In this document: positions 34,101 through 46,975 of the stretch, piece after piece
Layout of the letters: each line of letters opens with the position of its first letter
Numbering within the stretch: the stretch's first letter is position 1
Assembly: GCA_020205615.1 (NCBI GenBank)
Contig: CM035160.1
Coordinates: forward strand, 3,760,437 to 3,824,436
Direction: 5' to 3'
DNA from: Panax quinquefolius
Lineage: Eukaryota; Streptophyta; Magnoliopsida; Apiales; Araliaceae
Length of the DNA: 64,000 nt
Translations under genes and position numbers: made by a program
Notes under the pieces: generated by a model
Databases searched by the model: none
What the model saw: only the letters and a program-made list of their open reading frames with translations
Told to the model about the DNA's origin: nothing

Positions 34101-35500
34101 GTCTAGAGTGGACTCAAGTACTCCTTCTTCATCAATTCTCGCTTAGGAATAGCTCCTTCTTGTACTTTCTTCTTCATACGCATTACTCCGGGTCGGTGGC
34201 TCGAAAGCAACCTTAACTTTTCTATTAAAGTTAGCTCTACGCGTATACTTGACATCATCGCACTTTCGTTCTGATATGATCTTCTACTCAACGCGTCAGC
34301 TACCACGTTCGCTTTACCAGGATGGTATTGAATAGTGTGGTCGTAGTCTTTCAATAGCTCGAGCCAACGTCAGCCGCAAAAGCGTGTTGAGTTCTTTTTG
34401 AGTGAAGAAATATTTAAGGCTTTTATGGTCCGAATATATCTCCACTTTCTCCCCATATAGATAGTGCCTCCATATCTTTAAGCAGCGAAAAACGATTTGC
34501 AATTAACTCTAGATCACGAAAGTAGGATAATTCCTCTCATACTCTTTAAGTTGTCATGAGGCATAGGCTATGACTTTCCCACGTTGCATGAGAACACATC
34601 CTAACCCTTTGCTCGAAGCATCATTTGTAGATAACAAATCCATCCGAACCGGATGGTATTGTTAGAAACAGTCTGCGAAATAAGTCTCCTCTTAAGCTCT
34701 TGGAAACTTTTCTCGATTCTTCGCTCCAAACGAATTTTGTATCCTTCCGAAGTTAGTTGAAGTTAATGGAGTAGCGATTCGAGAAAACCCTTCCACGAAT
34801 CTCCGATAATAACCAATTTAAGCCCAAAAGCTACGATCTTGATCCACCGACTTGGTTGCTCCAACTTTGTATTGCTTCAATCTTCGCCGGGTCCACGGAT
34901 ACTCCATGTTTCAACACCACGTGCCCAAGGAATGCTACTTCCTCAAGCCGTAACTCGCATTTCTTCAATTTGGCATATAGTTTGTTTTCACGAAGCCTTT
35001 GGAGTACCCAAATTTTAAATGGTGCTCATGATCTTCACGACTTTTGGAATATATAAGGATGTCATCAATAAAGACAACAACAAACCGATCCAAATATTCC
35101 TTGAATACTCGGTTCATAATATCCATGAAAGTCAGCAGGAGCATTAGTTAGTCCGAAAGACATGACTAAGAATTCATAATGCCCATACAGGAAGTTCGAA
35201 GGCGTCTTTGGAATATCCTCGATTCTAATCTTCAAATTGATGATATCGTAAGCGAAGATCGATTTTGAAAAGAATTGTGCCCTTGCAATTTGGTCAAACA
35301 AGTCATCAATACGAGGTAGAGGATACCTATTCTTGATGGTGACATGGTTCAATTCCCGATAGTCAATACAAAGTCGCATACTCCCGTCTTTCTTCTTTAC
35401 AAATAAAGCAGGAGCACCCCAAGGAGATGTACTGGGGCGAATGAAACCGATGTCCAACAATTCCTCGTAGTTGGACCTTTAACTCCTGAAGTTCAATAGA
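34101..35500 (-). pseudogene. Family A reverse transcriptase / RNase H (A3)
   Basis: RT is open at 35460-35065: [40 protein letters not shown] and [11 protein letters not shown] frameshift falls before the second catalytic block, which is present in another frame near 35090-35040 ([11 protein letters not shown]). RNase H pieces are at 34502-34314 ([20 protein letters not shown]) and the tether at 34354-34103 ([16 protein letters not shown]). Best-preserved RT of the three chromovirus copies but still broken. Confidence 0.82.
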
Positions 35501-36169
35501 GCCATTCGATATGGGGTTTTAGAAATGGGCTTTGTACTCAGTTCAAGATCAATAAAGAATTCAACTTCACGTTACGGGGTAGACCAGGAAGTTCATCGAG
35601 AAATATGTCGAGGAAAGTTAATAACAAACAGAATATTATTCAAATTTGACGTGTCTTTATTCAAATCCATAACATGGGCTAAGAAAGCTCGACATCCGCT
35701 TTTTCAATAAACGAATAGCTTTATGATTAGATATGATAGTGATTGATTTTAATGGTTTAGTTACTTGAATTCGCATAACGGGTTGGTTAGGAATATGAAA
35801 ACTAACAACCTTACGAAAACAATCAATTTTGGCATGATGAGTAGTTAACCAATCAATCCCTAAAATCACATCAAAAGCAAGTATCTTTAAAGAGATAAGG
35901 TCAACAGGTAAGGTAATGGTGCCAACTTGAATCAAACAAGATTTATAAGCGATGGATGTGATGAAAGTTTCTCCTAACGGAGTTTCCACAGATAGGTCAA
36001 AGTCTAATTTCTCCGGAGTAAAGTTTAAACGTTGAGCACATGCGGAGAGATAAATGAATGGGTAGCACCCAGATCAAGTAAGGTATAAACTTCGCAAGAA
36101 TTTATAAATAGCTTACCCGTGATAACCTCGTTTGGGTTTCTCGATTATGACCGATCACAACAACAAACG
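35501..36169 (-). pseudogene. Family A aspartic protease region (A3)
   Basis: The frame from about 36115 and then 35989-35657 holds the retropepsin-like segment VYTLLDLGATHSFI followed by VETPLGETFITSIAYKSC and LAFDVILGIDWLTTHHAKI. The active-site triad reads D-L-G. One frameshift lies between the triad and the later block. The end of the segment joins RT. Confidence 0.75.
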
Positions 36170-37362
36170 CTTCTTCCGGAATCGTTGACTTTGACTTTTT
36201 CGGGACGATCTTTTTGAGTCACCGCCCCCATTGAACTAGGTTTCGTTATCGTATAATCTCGAGCGATATGTCCTTCCTTTCCATAATTATAGCATACCTT
36301 GAAGCTTGTTGTGGGCGGTTTGACCGATATGTCCCTCTTTTCCGCATTTTAGTAGATATGATGGGGTGGTCGTTCTCTCCCTTAGAACCGATTCTTGCTT
36401 AAGACCGCCGTCTTCATATGGTCGTTGTTAAATCTCCTCTTTTAAAATCTACTCGACTCGCTTCTTCTATTTTCATGGCTATGATTACCACCAGTGGTTA
36501 CCATTTTTGTCCGTCTGTTTTTTCTCCATTGGTTATCATTATTACATTGCTGATCGCTATCTCCAGTACGATCCTGGTTATGGTCCTCGGTTTGGACAGT
36601 ACTCGTTATCTCGCCTAATAATTGAGCCCCATTTACAACATCCGAATAGAGAGAAATTTTTGAGAAATGAGATCTTCGACGTATGCCAAGTTTCAAACCT
36701 CTAAGAAATATCCGCGTCATACGTTCCTCATTCTCCACCAAATGAGGTGCAAACTGGATAACTCGCAAACTTTGCCTCGCATCTTTGAGACACCGCCATG
36801 TTGTTTCGCCTCGATCTAATAAACTCCACTTCCTTCATACGACGAACACTTTCGGAAAGTATTTGTCATTAAATAGTTTCAAACGTCTCCCGAACACGCC
36901 GAGTGCTTGTTTGGATGGGTACGCAGCTCACGAGACTCCCACCGAAGAAGTCGCCTCGCCACGGAACATAAAGGTGGCGAATGGAACCTTCGTTTCTCCG
37001 TGCATCCCAAGACATCGAATATCTTGGTAATTTGCTTGACCCATGTTTCCGCCGTGATCGAATCGGCTTTCCCTTAAATTCGTGGTCCCAACTCTTTGAA
37101 GCGCTTGGTTGTGACAACCCGTGAATTGCTATCATTTCTCCTCGTAATTTGAACACGAGTCTCCTCAAATGCGATTTTGCATGAATCGCAAAAAGCTTCT
37201 AAACATCCCCTCGTTCATCATCTCGCTTTCAATGGTGTTGTTCGCGGGAGGAACATTGCCACTGTTGCGACGTTCTCTCCTCGTTGGTGAGTACAGAGGC
37301 GTCTCCACGGTCTCATTTCCATTGTTAATATTCTCAATCGACATTCTCAAATCCGCCATAAA
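36170..37362 (-). pseudogene. Family A gag (A3)
   Basis: The most likely start is the ATG at 37362 (MADLRMSIENINNG), inside the longer frame from 37425. The frame continues to 37165, then 37168-36869 and 36768-36442 in other frames, with frameshifts between. A Cys-His knuckle region lies near 36340-36270 (CYNYGKEGHIARDY, second Cys replaced by Tyr). It supplies the gag N-terminus that A2 has lost. Confidence 0.75.
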
Positions 37363-37508
37363 ATAAGGGTTAATTAAGGAAATCAATATATCACATAATA
37401 TCCCTATATCTTGACCAACTAACAAATAAGCTTAGGTAGGACACTAGCGAAGGATTTACTCGTCTCTCCCTCCTAGTTCTATTCCCGATCTCCGCCGGAG
37501 ATCATATC

Positions 37509-37525
37509 CCTAAGCTCGATACCAA
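37509..37525 (-). other. Primer binding site of A3
   Basis: Minus strand TGGTATCGAGCTTAGGG, two bases inside the 5' LTR. It resembles the initiator-Met tRNA PBS TGGTATCAGAGC with one base missing. A related sequence is at 55000-55020 in B4. Confidence 0.7.
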
Positions 37526-37527
37526 CC

Positions 37528-40274
37528 TGTGGCGCCCCCAAAATAGGTATACATCACCTATTCTCGAGTTGTCAATACGTGATGTAAAACAACTACAACT
37601 TTATTATTACAACAAGAAAGCGTGAGTTTGAATACAAATATTATCTTCTGACAATATCTATACTCAAATAAATCCTCATCACATTTATTGATACATTATT
37701 TTACAAAATGGTGAGGACTACTAAATAATCCTTTCTAAAACCTTCATTCCATACCCCGGCTCATACTCGCTTATATTCTCGCCTCCACGAGAAAAATGGA
37801 ACAAAAAGGAAAAGGGTGAGCTCAACTAGCTTCGATTAAAGAATATTATGACTAAGATAATATACAACAAATTATCGTTAGTCTTCAACAGGAAAAATCT
37901 AATAGAATACTGATAGATAACAAATTTTAAATCAATATTCGCGTGAAAATAATAATTCATTAGAAGAGTTAAGTAGAGAATGCAAACTACTATCTTACAT
38001 GTATGAATTTAAAAGTTCATCGTCTATTTTTATCCCTATAACATCAATCAATATACATACGGAATCAAATATTCATCTTTTTGCACTACAGCCAAAGATA
38101 TTCATCGATTAGTCATGTTCTTTTAAACACTGTTCATCTTTGCACTACGGCCAAAGATATTAATCGATTGGTCGTGTTAAATCTCAACACTGTTCATCTT
38201 TTGCACTACAGCCAAAGATATTCTTCAGAAATCATTCATCTTTGCACTACTGGCCAAAGATATTCAATAATATCATCATTTAAGGCGAGGATGATGAAAA
38301 ATATTTTAAAAAAGCGAATCCGGTGAAACAAAATGACAAGGATTAAGGATTAAGGATTCGTACTTTTGTTTTATTCACGTCAAAAATACCTCAAAAATAA
38401 TCGCGGTGGTGTAAAATTCAAGAATGATCAAAACATGGATACAATCAAAGCTAGTATCCGAATAGATATTTTGACAAAAGAAGAAATTTTATTTTTGGTG
38501 AATAGTCAGAGTATCGTGAATAGTCTTAGTATCGTGAATAGTAACTCAAACACCAAAAGATAGAAATTCCACAAAAAACATCTTCACGCTTCATGAATAG
38601 TACTCGTGAATAGTAACTTCGTGAATAGTAACTCATGAATAGTAACTTTCGTGAATAAGTAACTCATGAATAGTAACCCAGAAGCATAAAAAAGTTCCAA
38701 ATTTGATTAAAAGTTTCAACCAATATTTGACGATATTGATAATGAAGAAATAATATCATTTGAGAAGAAAATAACGTCGCTTTACCTCGAAGATTAGTAC
38801 TTCTAATTTGGAATCTAGGGTATAGTCTTTGAAGGAACTTGCAGTCTAACAATACTCAAAGTATACTCAAAATACTCACAAGAAAGCGCCGATAATATAG
38901 AGAGAAAACTTGAGTTTACGGTGTGATTTTCAATTCTAACCTAAGCATCCTATTTATAGGAAAATGCTTAGAACACCAAAGCGAGAAAATTTAATAAAAT
39001 AATAATATTTCTTAAAAATATTCAAGCCCACCTTAGAAATCGATTTGGATCATTTATAACACATGTGAGCCACTCAATTACAACAAAAACGTTTTCTTAC
39101 AAAAATATTTTAAACTCCAAAAATCAATTATTCCGAATTTCGAACTTCAATAATTCATAATAAATAGCCCTTTCATCGGAAAATTGAATCTCTACAACTG
39201 CACAGAAGAAAGTTTTTCCAAATTCCAAATAAAATTGGCCGAAATCATGACAGGCGATTTTCTGTGCTACAATCAAATTTCGATTCAATAAATGGGGTCC
39301 ACAGACATGTTTAACATGTTTTAAACATTTATTGCAACAAAATACTCCTCCTCCTCATATACTCATATATCCCACATTCGTTGTAAAAATATCACCATTA
39401 TTATATTATTAAAATATAATAATATATTTAAATGAATTATTTTATCGAGAAAAAGATAAAATTTCAATTTTCAACAATTGTCACAATAAAATTTTCTCCA
39501 TCTATATCCACATAAAATCAATATTTTCTCATCATATGAATCAATAATTAATTATTCACAAATAATATTAGAATCATAATATTGACAACCGAGGCGAGTT
39601 CAGGAAGAGGGGGCTTTCAATAAGAATTTCTTCTTCTTGGTAGCATGATTAGGTGACAAACCTCTCCTTGATGTAACTTTCTAGACATTGCCAATAATGT
39701 TATCTAATAATATTATTCGGATAATATGAATTATTGCTTCGATAATGAAAAATACCGTGTAATGACAATTATTGAAACAACGTTAATATAAAATATCAAC
39801 GCAACAATTATTAACTCGATAAAATAAAATATTGAGCGAAGAATTATCGTAACCATTATTGAGTAGTGCCTTGATAATTGGTGCGATACCAATCTTCTTG
39901 TCTTGACTAACAACAGCGTATTCGTGTTTTAACCACCGGGTATTCCAATAGTGTTACTTGGTAAGAATAACTACTGTAGTTATTTTTAAACAACTTATAT
40001 TTGTCGTTTTCTTCATCCAATTGCTTTTTCGTTATGGGGCCCACACATGGGCATGCTTGTTGTTATACGAATATTCCCAAACGATACTGAATATTCCACG
40101 ACCAAACGAATATTCCAAACAACAATGAATATTTTATAACCACTTGCTTATTTTGAAATATTTTGCGTATTTTACCCATAACTATCCACATTAATCAAAT
40201 CCACCCTTACTATTTCAAAATAATAAATAAAGGAAATTCCTTTTTATTTAAAAAAAAAATTTCGGGGTCTTACA
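37528..40274 (-). repeat. 5' LTR of A3 (2747 bp)
   Basis: Partner of 29956-32749. The reversed hairpin array is at about 38070-38265 and the CTATTCA repeats at 38500-38680. Ends ...GGGGTCTTACA on the plus strand. Confidence 0.9.
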
Positions 40275-42573
40275 AATACTTGTCGTTTCACATTACAGGC
40301 GTCGAACCACTTGTCGTTTCACATACTCAAGGAGTCCTCATTGCAATTATTATCACACTATTTCACAGAATAGTGAGGACTACTAATGCTATCTTCAGGA
40401 CCATCACTCGTTTTCCCAACTCGTCTCAGCTATGTTCTCATTTCCTGAAGAGAACAGTGAAAGAAAGGGTGAGCTCAACTAGCCCAGTAAGAAATATTAT
40501 GACTAAGATAATGTAGAATAAATTATCATTAGTCTTCAACAATTGTTAAACCGATAAAATACAATAGACAACGGTTTAAGCTGCAAGTGGAATATGCAAT
40601 CCATTAAAAGAGTCAAGTAGAGAATAAAATCTACTATCTTTTAGGTTTTAAAAGGTTTTCATCAATTTTTTTTATCATCTGAGACTCAGCTTAATAAATA
40701 AACCACCACATCTAATCATCCCTGTACCACGGTCAAGGATTTTCATCAAATTATCAATGGTCATGACTATCTAAGAATCACCCTTGGTCATAATCATACC
40801 AAAAACTATCCATCACAACATTACAGCCAATCGAGGACTTTTATCACATCATTTATAACAAGCCATGATTATCCAGTATGATCCCTCGGTCATAATCATA
40901 CTAAGTTCATCTATGCACGTAAGCAAAGATAACATAATATATCATGAGGATGATGACAATGACATAAATATTCAATAAAACAAGTTCAAGAATTATTTTA
41001 TCCAGAATTAGTAACGTCCAAATTGTCAACAAGATCTTGTTTTGTAGAGTAAAATTCAAGAATGATCGGAAGAATATTTCCATGAAAGATCTTTGGATGA
41101 AACGCAAATATCGAGGATATTCTACTAATTTCATGGAGTATAGAAGTCAAAGTTTTAACTTATTTGGGTATAATAAAGAATGAAATAACAAAAGAAATCA
41201 CCACGCATGCGATTGCAGATGAGCGAGTTATTCAATGGAATAATAATAACGGAACCAGTCGGTGAAATTCACAATTGCAAGCGGGATGATCCAATAGAAT
41301 AATAAATTTGAATAATAAACAATGGAACCGGTTAGGTGTAAAAACACACGCATGGGATATTTCAATGAGAATAATAAATGCGGAATAATAAACAATGGAA
41401 CGGTTAGGTGTAAAAACACATGCATGTGATATTCCAACAGAATAATAAAGAATGGAATAATGAAGAAGATCACCAAGTATAGGGGATTTCGTGATATCTG
41501 AGTTATTCAATGAATAAATAAGAATGGAATAACATAAGGATTTCACCAAGTATAGGGTATGCCTAATATACAGGTTATGTATATGGTATACCACTTTTAC
41601 AGGTTATCCCAACAGAATAATAATGAATGGAATAACATAAGTTCTCCTCATGAATAAGAAAGAATAACACCCCTTACGGGTACAACAAATAATACCCCTT
41701 ACCTTAGAAGAACTGAATATTGGAAAAGTGAAGTAGCAGAATACTTTTCTTCTTTCTCTCTATAGATTTTCTCTCTATAGTTTCTCTCTATAATTTCTCT
41801 CTACAGAGTTTCAAAGTGAATTCGTAAAGAAAACAATGAAGGAATGAGCTTCTATTTATAAAAAGAGAATGCATAGTAATTAATCCATGAGCGGTCAGAT
41901 TGATTTACTTTAATCCAAGCGGTCCCTATTTAAAGCAAAATCTTTTAAATAAAATATCATATATTCTATTTATATAAAAACATTTTACTATGCAAACACT
42001 ATGCAACACTACGCAACACTATGCATAATAAAATATAATATATTCTATTTATGAATAACTTTAATAAAGTATACATTTTTATATAAAAGATGTTTACATT
42101 TTATTACGTTAATAATATGAATAAAACAAAACGTCATTATCGCTATAATAATTCATATTATTAATCGACAATAATGGAATCAAACCTGAGTGACTTCTCA
42201 CATAAGCATCAATAATCAATACGCGTGCTTACTATGCAACGACACACGTACATCGTATTTTTACTACCGAAAGTAGTTCAACAAGATCCACGGTAAAACT
42301 TCCGCCAAGTTATTTCAATAAAATATTTTTGTCGTTTTCTCAATCAAACAATAATTACATTGCTAGGGTCCACCAATGATTGAGCCATTGTACGAATATT
42401 CCCTACTAAACCGAATATTCCACGACCAATCGAATATAATATAACCACTTGCATACTTTGTAAAATTTATAAATACTACCCACAACTATAATATTATCTC
42501 AAATTCACACCATAATATTAAAAATTCTTTCGACAAAATTTAAATCTTTATTGATAAAATCTGGGGTCTCACA
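40275..42573 (-). mobile_element. Minus-strand family B LTR sequence, copy 2
   Basis: Starts with ~50 bp of plus-strand family B array (CTTGTCGTTTCACATTACAGG type), then switches at about 40324 to minus-strand LTR exactly as copy 1 does at 27797. It continues past the point where copy 1 stops and reaches the true LTR edge (GGGGTCTCACA, 42573). The frames at 41228-41594 are reversed repeat sequence. Confidence 0.85.
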
Positions 42574-44128
42574 GTATAGAGAGAATTAGAGAGAAAGAAG
42601 AAGAGTATTTTGTTACTACACTGCTGCAGTATTCAATCTCCTACTAAAAGTAAGGGGTGTTATTCTTTCTTATTCATGAAGAGAACTGTTGTTATTCCAT
42701 TGTTTATTATTCATTGGAATAACTTTGTATACGTGGTTTACCCTATACTTGGTGACATTCTTCTATTATTACATTGGAACATCTCGCATACGTGTGTTTT
42801 ACACCGGACACGGTTCCGTCTTTATTATTTTGTTGGAACATCATATGCATGTGTTTTACACGGACCGGGTTAAAATCTTTTTTTATTATTCGTTGGAACA
42901 TCCACATGCATGCGTTTCTGTACGGATCAGTTCCATCTTTATTATTCATTGGAACATCCCGCTTGTTGTGAATTTCACGACACGTTCCGTTATTTATTAT
43001 TACATTGGAATAACCGTCATTCGATCTTGGCCTATCGCATGCATGGTGATTTCTTTTGTTATTCCATTCTTTATTATACCCAAATTGGTTAAAACTTTGA
43101 CTTCTATACTCCATGAAATTAGTAGAATATCCTTGATATTTGCGTTTCATCCAGTATCTTTTCATGGAAATATTCTTCTGATCATTCTTGAATTTTACTC
43201 TACAAAATAGTATCATGTTGATAATTTGGACGTTAATAATTCCTAGATAAAATAATTCTTGAACTTGTTTTATTGAATTCTTATATCATTGTCATCATCC
43301 TCATGTTTATATTTTTTAAAGTCATCTCGTGGCTGTAGTAGTGCGTAGATGGACTTGGTATGATTATGATGACCGAGAGACTAGACTATTGTAATCATGA
43401 CCGTAATGTTACAAATGATGTGGTAAAAATCCTCTCGATGGTAGTAGTCATTGATGGACGATTGTTGGCATGATCATGACCATTAATGAATACACAAATA
43501 TTCTTGGCCCGTAGAAGGCATGAAAAATTGTGGTCGTGATACTAAAGAATATCCTTGGCCGTAGTAGTGCGGGGGTGATTCGATGATGTGGAATATTTAT
43601 TAAAGTCGAGTCTCGATTATAATGTTGATGAAAAACCTTTTAAAACCTAAAAGATAGTAGACTTTATTTTCTACTTGACTTTTTAATAGATCAGATATTC
43701 CTTTATGATTAAACTGGTCATTCTATTGTATTTTATCGTTTAACATTGTTGAAGACTATTGATAATTTATTCGCATTATCTTAGTCATAATATTTCTTAC
43801 CGGGCTAGTTGAGCTCACCCTTTCTTTCACTTTTCTTCTTCTGTGAAATGAGAATATAGCCGGGACGACGAGTGGGAAATGAGTGATGGTCCCGAAGATA
43901 GCATTAGTAGTCCTCACTATTCTCGTGAAATAGTGTGATAATAATTGTAATGAGGACTTTTTTTTGAGTTTGTATAATATCTAGTAGACGATATTTGTAT
44001 TTAAACTCACGATTTATGTCGTATTGTATTACCTACAGCAGTTATGTTAATAAGTTGTATTTAAATTTTGTACCATGTAAGTGGCGACCCAAGATGGGTG
44101 ATGTATACCTAATTTTGGGGGCGTCACA
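42574..44128 (+). mobile_element. Family B solo LTR B2, right part
   Basis: Plus-strand family B LTR resuming at GTATAGAGAGAATTAGAGAG, equivalent to about 24560 in B1, so ~100 bp of the LTR are missing at the break. It ends GGGGGCGTCACA at 44128, followed by TATAT, the match to the left flank of B2. Contains the 60-bp array (42700-43020) and the GTAGTG array (43330-43580). Confidence 0.85.
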
Positions 44129-44141
44129 TATATATGAAAAT

Positions 44142-46975
44142 TGTAAGACCCCGAAATTTTTTAAATAAAAAGGAATTTCCTTTATTTATTATTTTGAAAT
44201 AGTAAGGGTTGATTTGATTAATGTGGATAGTTAAGGGTTAAATATGTAAATATTTCAAAATAAGCAAGTGGTTATAAAATATTCATTGTTGTTGGGAATA
44301 TTCGTTTGGTCGTGGAATATTCAGACGATTCGCCGGGAATATTAAAGACGACGGGTAGCGACCATGTGTGGGCCCCATAACGAAAGCGATTGGATGAAGA
44401 AAACGACAAATATAAGTTGTTTTTAAATAAGCAGCGTAGTTACTGCTATTATCTTGTTGGAATACCCGGTGGTTAAAAACACACTAATACGTTGTTGAAC
44501 AAGAAGATACCAGATTGCACCAATTATTGATTCTTACGTGAAGAGGCGCTACTACTCAATAATGGTTACGTAATTACCGCTCAAAGATTTTATTGAGTTA
44601 ATAATTGCTGCGTTGATATTTTATATTCGTTGTTTCAATAATTGTCATTACACAAGATCTTTCATTATCGAAGCAATAATTCATATTATCCGAATAATAT
44701 TATTAGATAACATTATTGGCAATGTCTAGAAAGTTACATCTAAGGAGAGGTTTGGTCACCTAATTCAAGGCTAGCCAAGAAGAAGAAATTCTTATTCGGA
44801 AAGCCCCCTTTCCTGGTGAAGGCGCTTCGGTTGTCAATATTGTGATCAGTAATATTATTTGTGAATAATTAATTATTGATTTATATGATGAGGAAAATAT
44901 TGATTTTATGTGGATATAGATGGAGAAATTTTTAAAATGACAATTGTTGAAAATTAATATTTTATCTTTTTCTAATAAAATAATTCATTTAAATATATTA
45001 TTTTAATAATATATTAACGGTGATATTTTTACAACGAATGTGGGATATATGAGTATACGAGGAGGAGGAAGAGTATTTTGTTGCAATAAATGTTTAAAAC
45101 ATGTTAAACATGTCAGTGGACCCCATTTATTCGATTGAAATTTGATTATACCGTAAAATTGCCCGTTTGTGGATTTCGGTCAATTTCTGATTGGAATTTG
45201 GAAAACTTTCTTCTGCAAAGTTGTAGAGAATTGAATTTCCTATAAAAAGTCGCGAGATTCGAATTTTCTGATGAAAGGGCTATTTATTATGAATTATTGA
45301 AGTTCCGAAGCTCCGAAATAATTGATTTTTGGAAGTTTAAAATATTTAAAATTAGAAAAACGTTTTTTCTTATTTTTTCTAGAAGGTGGCATGTGTTTGA
45401 TGGCTGAAATCAGATTCTAGACATGTGTAGAAAATAATATAATTATATTATTAATTTATTAAATTTTCTGCTTTGGTGTTCTAAGCAATTTCCTATAAAT
45501 AGGGTGCTTAGGTTAGAATTGAAAATCACACCGTAAACTCAAGTTTTCTCTCTATATTATCGAAGCGTATTCTTGTGAGTATTTTGAGTATATTTTGAGT
45601 ATTGCTATACGATTGCAAGTCCAAGTCATAGTTTTATATCCTGTGTTCAAATTAAGATCTTGATCTTTCGAGGTAAGTGGATATTATTTTTTCAGAATGA
45701 TATTATTTCTTCAATATCATTATAATTGAAATGTTGATCTGAAGTTTTTATCAAATTTGAAACTTTTTCATGTCGGAGTTATTATTCATGGGTTACTTAT
45801 TCATGAGTTCTTATTCACGAGTTACTATTCATGAGTTCTTATTCACGAGTTCTTATTCACGAAAGTACTATTCATGAAACGTGAAGATGTTTTTGTGGAA
45901 TTTCTATCTTTTGGTGTCGGAGTTACTTATTCACGTATACAAGACTATTCACGATATCTGAGATTATTCAATAGAAAAATAAAATTTCTTCTTTTCGTCC
46001 AAAACATCTATTCCGGATACTAACTCGATTGTATTCATGTTTTGATCATTCTTGAATTTTACACCACTATGATTATTTTTGAGGTATTTTTGGGATGGAT
46101 AAAACCAAGTATTTAATCCTTAATCCTTAATCCTTGTCATTTTGTTTCACCTGGATTCGTTTTTAAAAATATTTTCATCATCCCTCGCCTTAAATGATGA
46201 TATTATTGAATATCTTTACCAGTAGTAGCAAAGATGAATGATTTTCAAGAATATCTTTGGCCAGTAGTGCAAAAGATGAAGCAGTGTTGAGATGAACATG
46301 ACCGATTGATTAATATCTTTGGCCAGAGTGCTGAAGATGAGCAGTGTTTAAATGAATACTTAATTAAGTGATGAATATCTTCGGCCGTAGTGCAAAGATG
46401 AATATTTGATTCCGGATGCATATTGATTGATGTTACAGGATAAAATATTGATGATGGATCGTTAAATTCATAGATTATAGTAGATTTCATTTCTACGTAA
46501 CTCTTCTATGAATTATTATTTTCATTGCGAATATTGATCCTAAAACTTGTTGCCTATTGTATTCTATCGATTTTTCCCATTGAAGACTAACGATAATTTG
46601 TTGTATATTATCTTAGTCATAATATTCTTTACCGGGCTAGTGAAAAGCTCACTTTTTCCTTGTTGTTCCATTTTTTCTTCTCGGAGAGGCGAGAATGTAA
46701 TGAAGACTCTTAGTCGTGGTATGGAATGAAGGTTCTTAGAGAGAGTTGTTTAGTAAATCCTCACCATTTTTGTAAAATAATGAATCAATAATTATGATGG
46801 GGATTTATTTGATGTGGATATTGTGCAGAAGACAATATTATATTTAAACTCACAAATATATATTGTCGTATTTCACACAACATTTGTATTATTGAAGTTG
46901 TAGTTTGCTTTTTTTGCACCATGTATTTTGGCGACTTCAGAATGGGTGTTGTGTATACCTATTTTAGGCGTCACA
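44142..46975 (+). mobile_element. Family A solo LTR (copy A4, 2834 bp)
   Basis: Starts TGTAAGACCCCGAAATTTT and ends AGGCGTCACA. AAAAT stands at 44137-44141 and again at 46977-46981, one base after the edge, a probable target duplication. It lies only 8 bp of host sequence away from the end of B2. The hairpin array is at about 46200-46405. There is no internal sequence. Confidence 0.9.

Larger units (their letters stand above)
29956..40274 (-). mobile_element. Family A Ty3/gypsy chromovirus, full length (copy A3)
   Basis: Complete element on the minus strand: 5' LTR 37528-40274, PBS 37509-37525, gag to integrase/chromodomain, PPT 32750-32761, 3' LTR 29956-32749. Edges are TGTGGCGCC and TCTTACA on the plus strand. 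Flanks AATCT (29951-29955) and AATAC (40275-40279) are consistent with a degraded 5-bp target duplication. The internal part is ~4.78 kb. All frames are broken. Strikingly, its two flanks are copies of the same minus-strand family B LTR segment in direct orientation. Confidence 0.92.
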
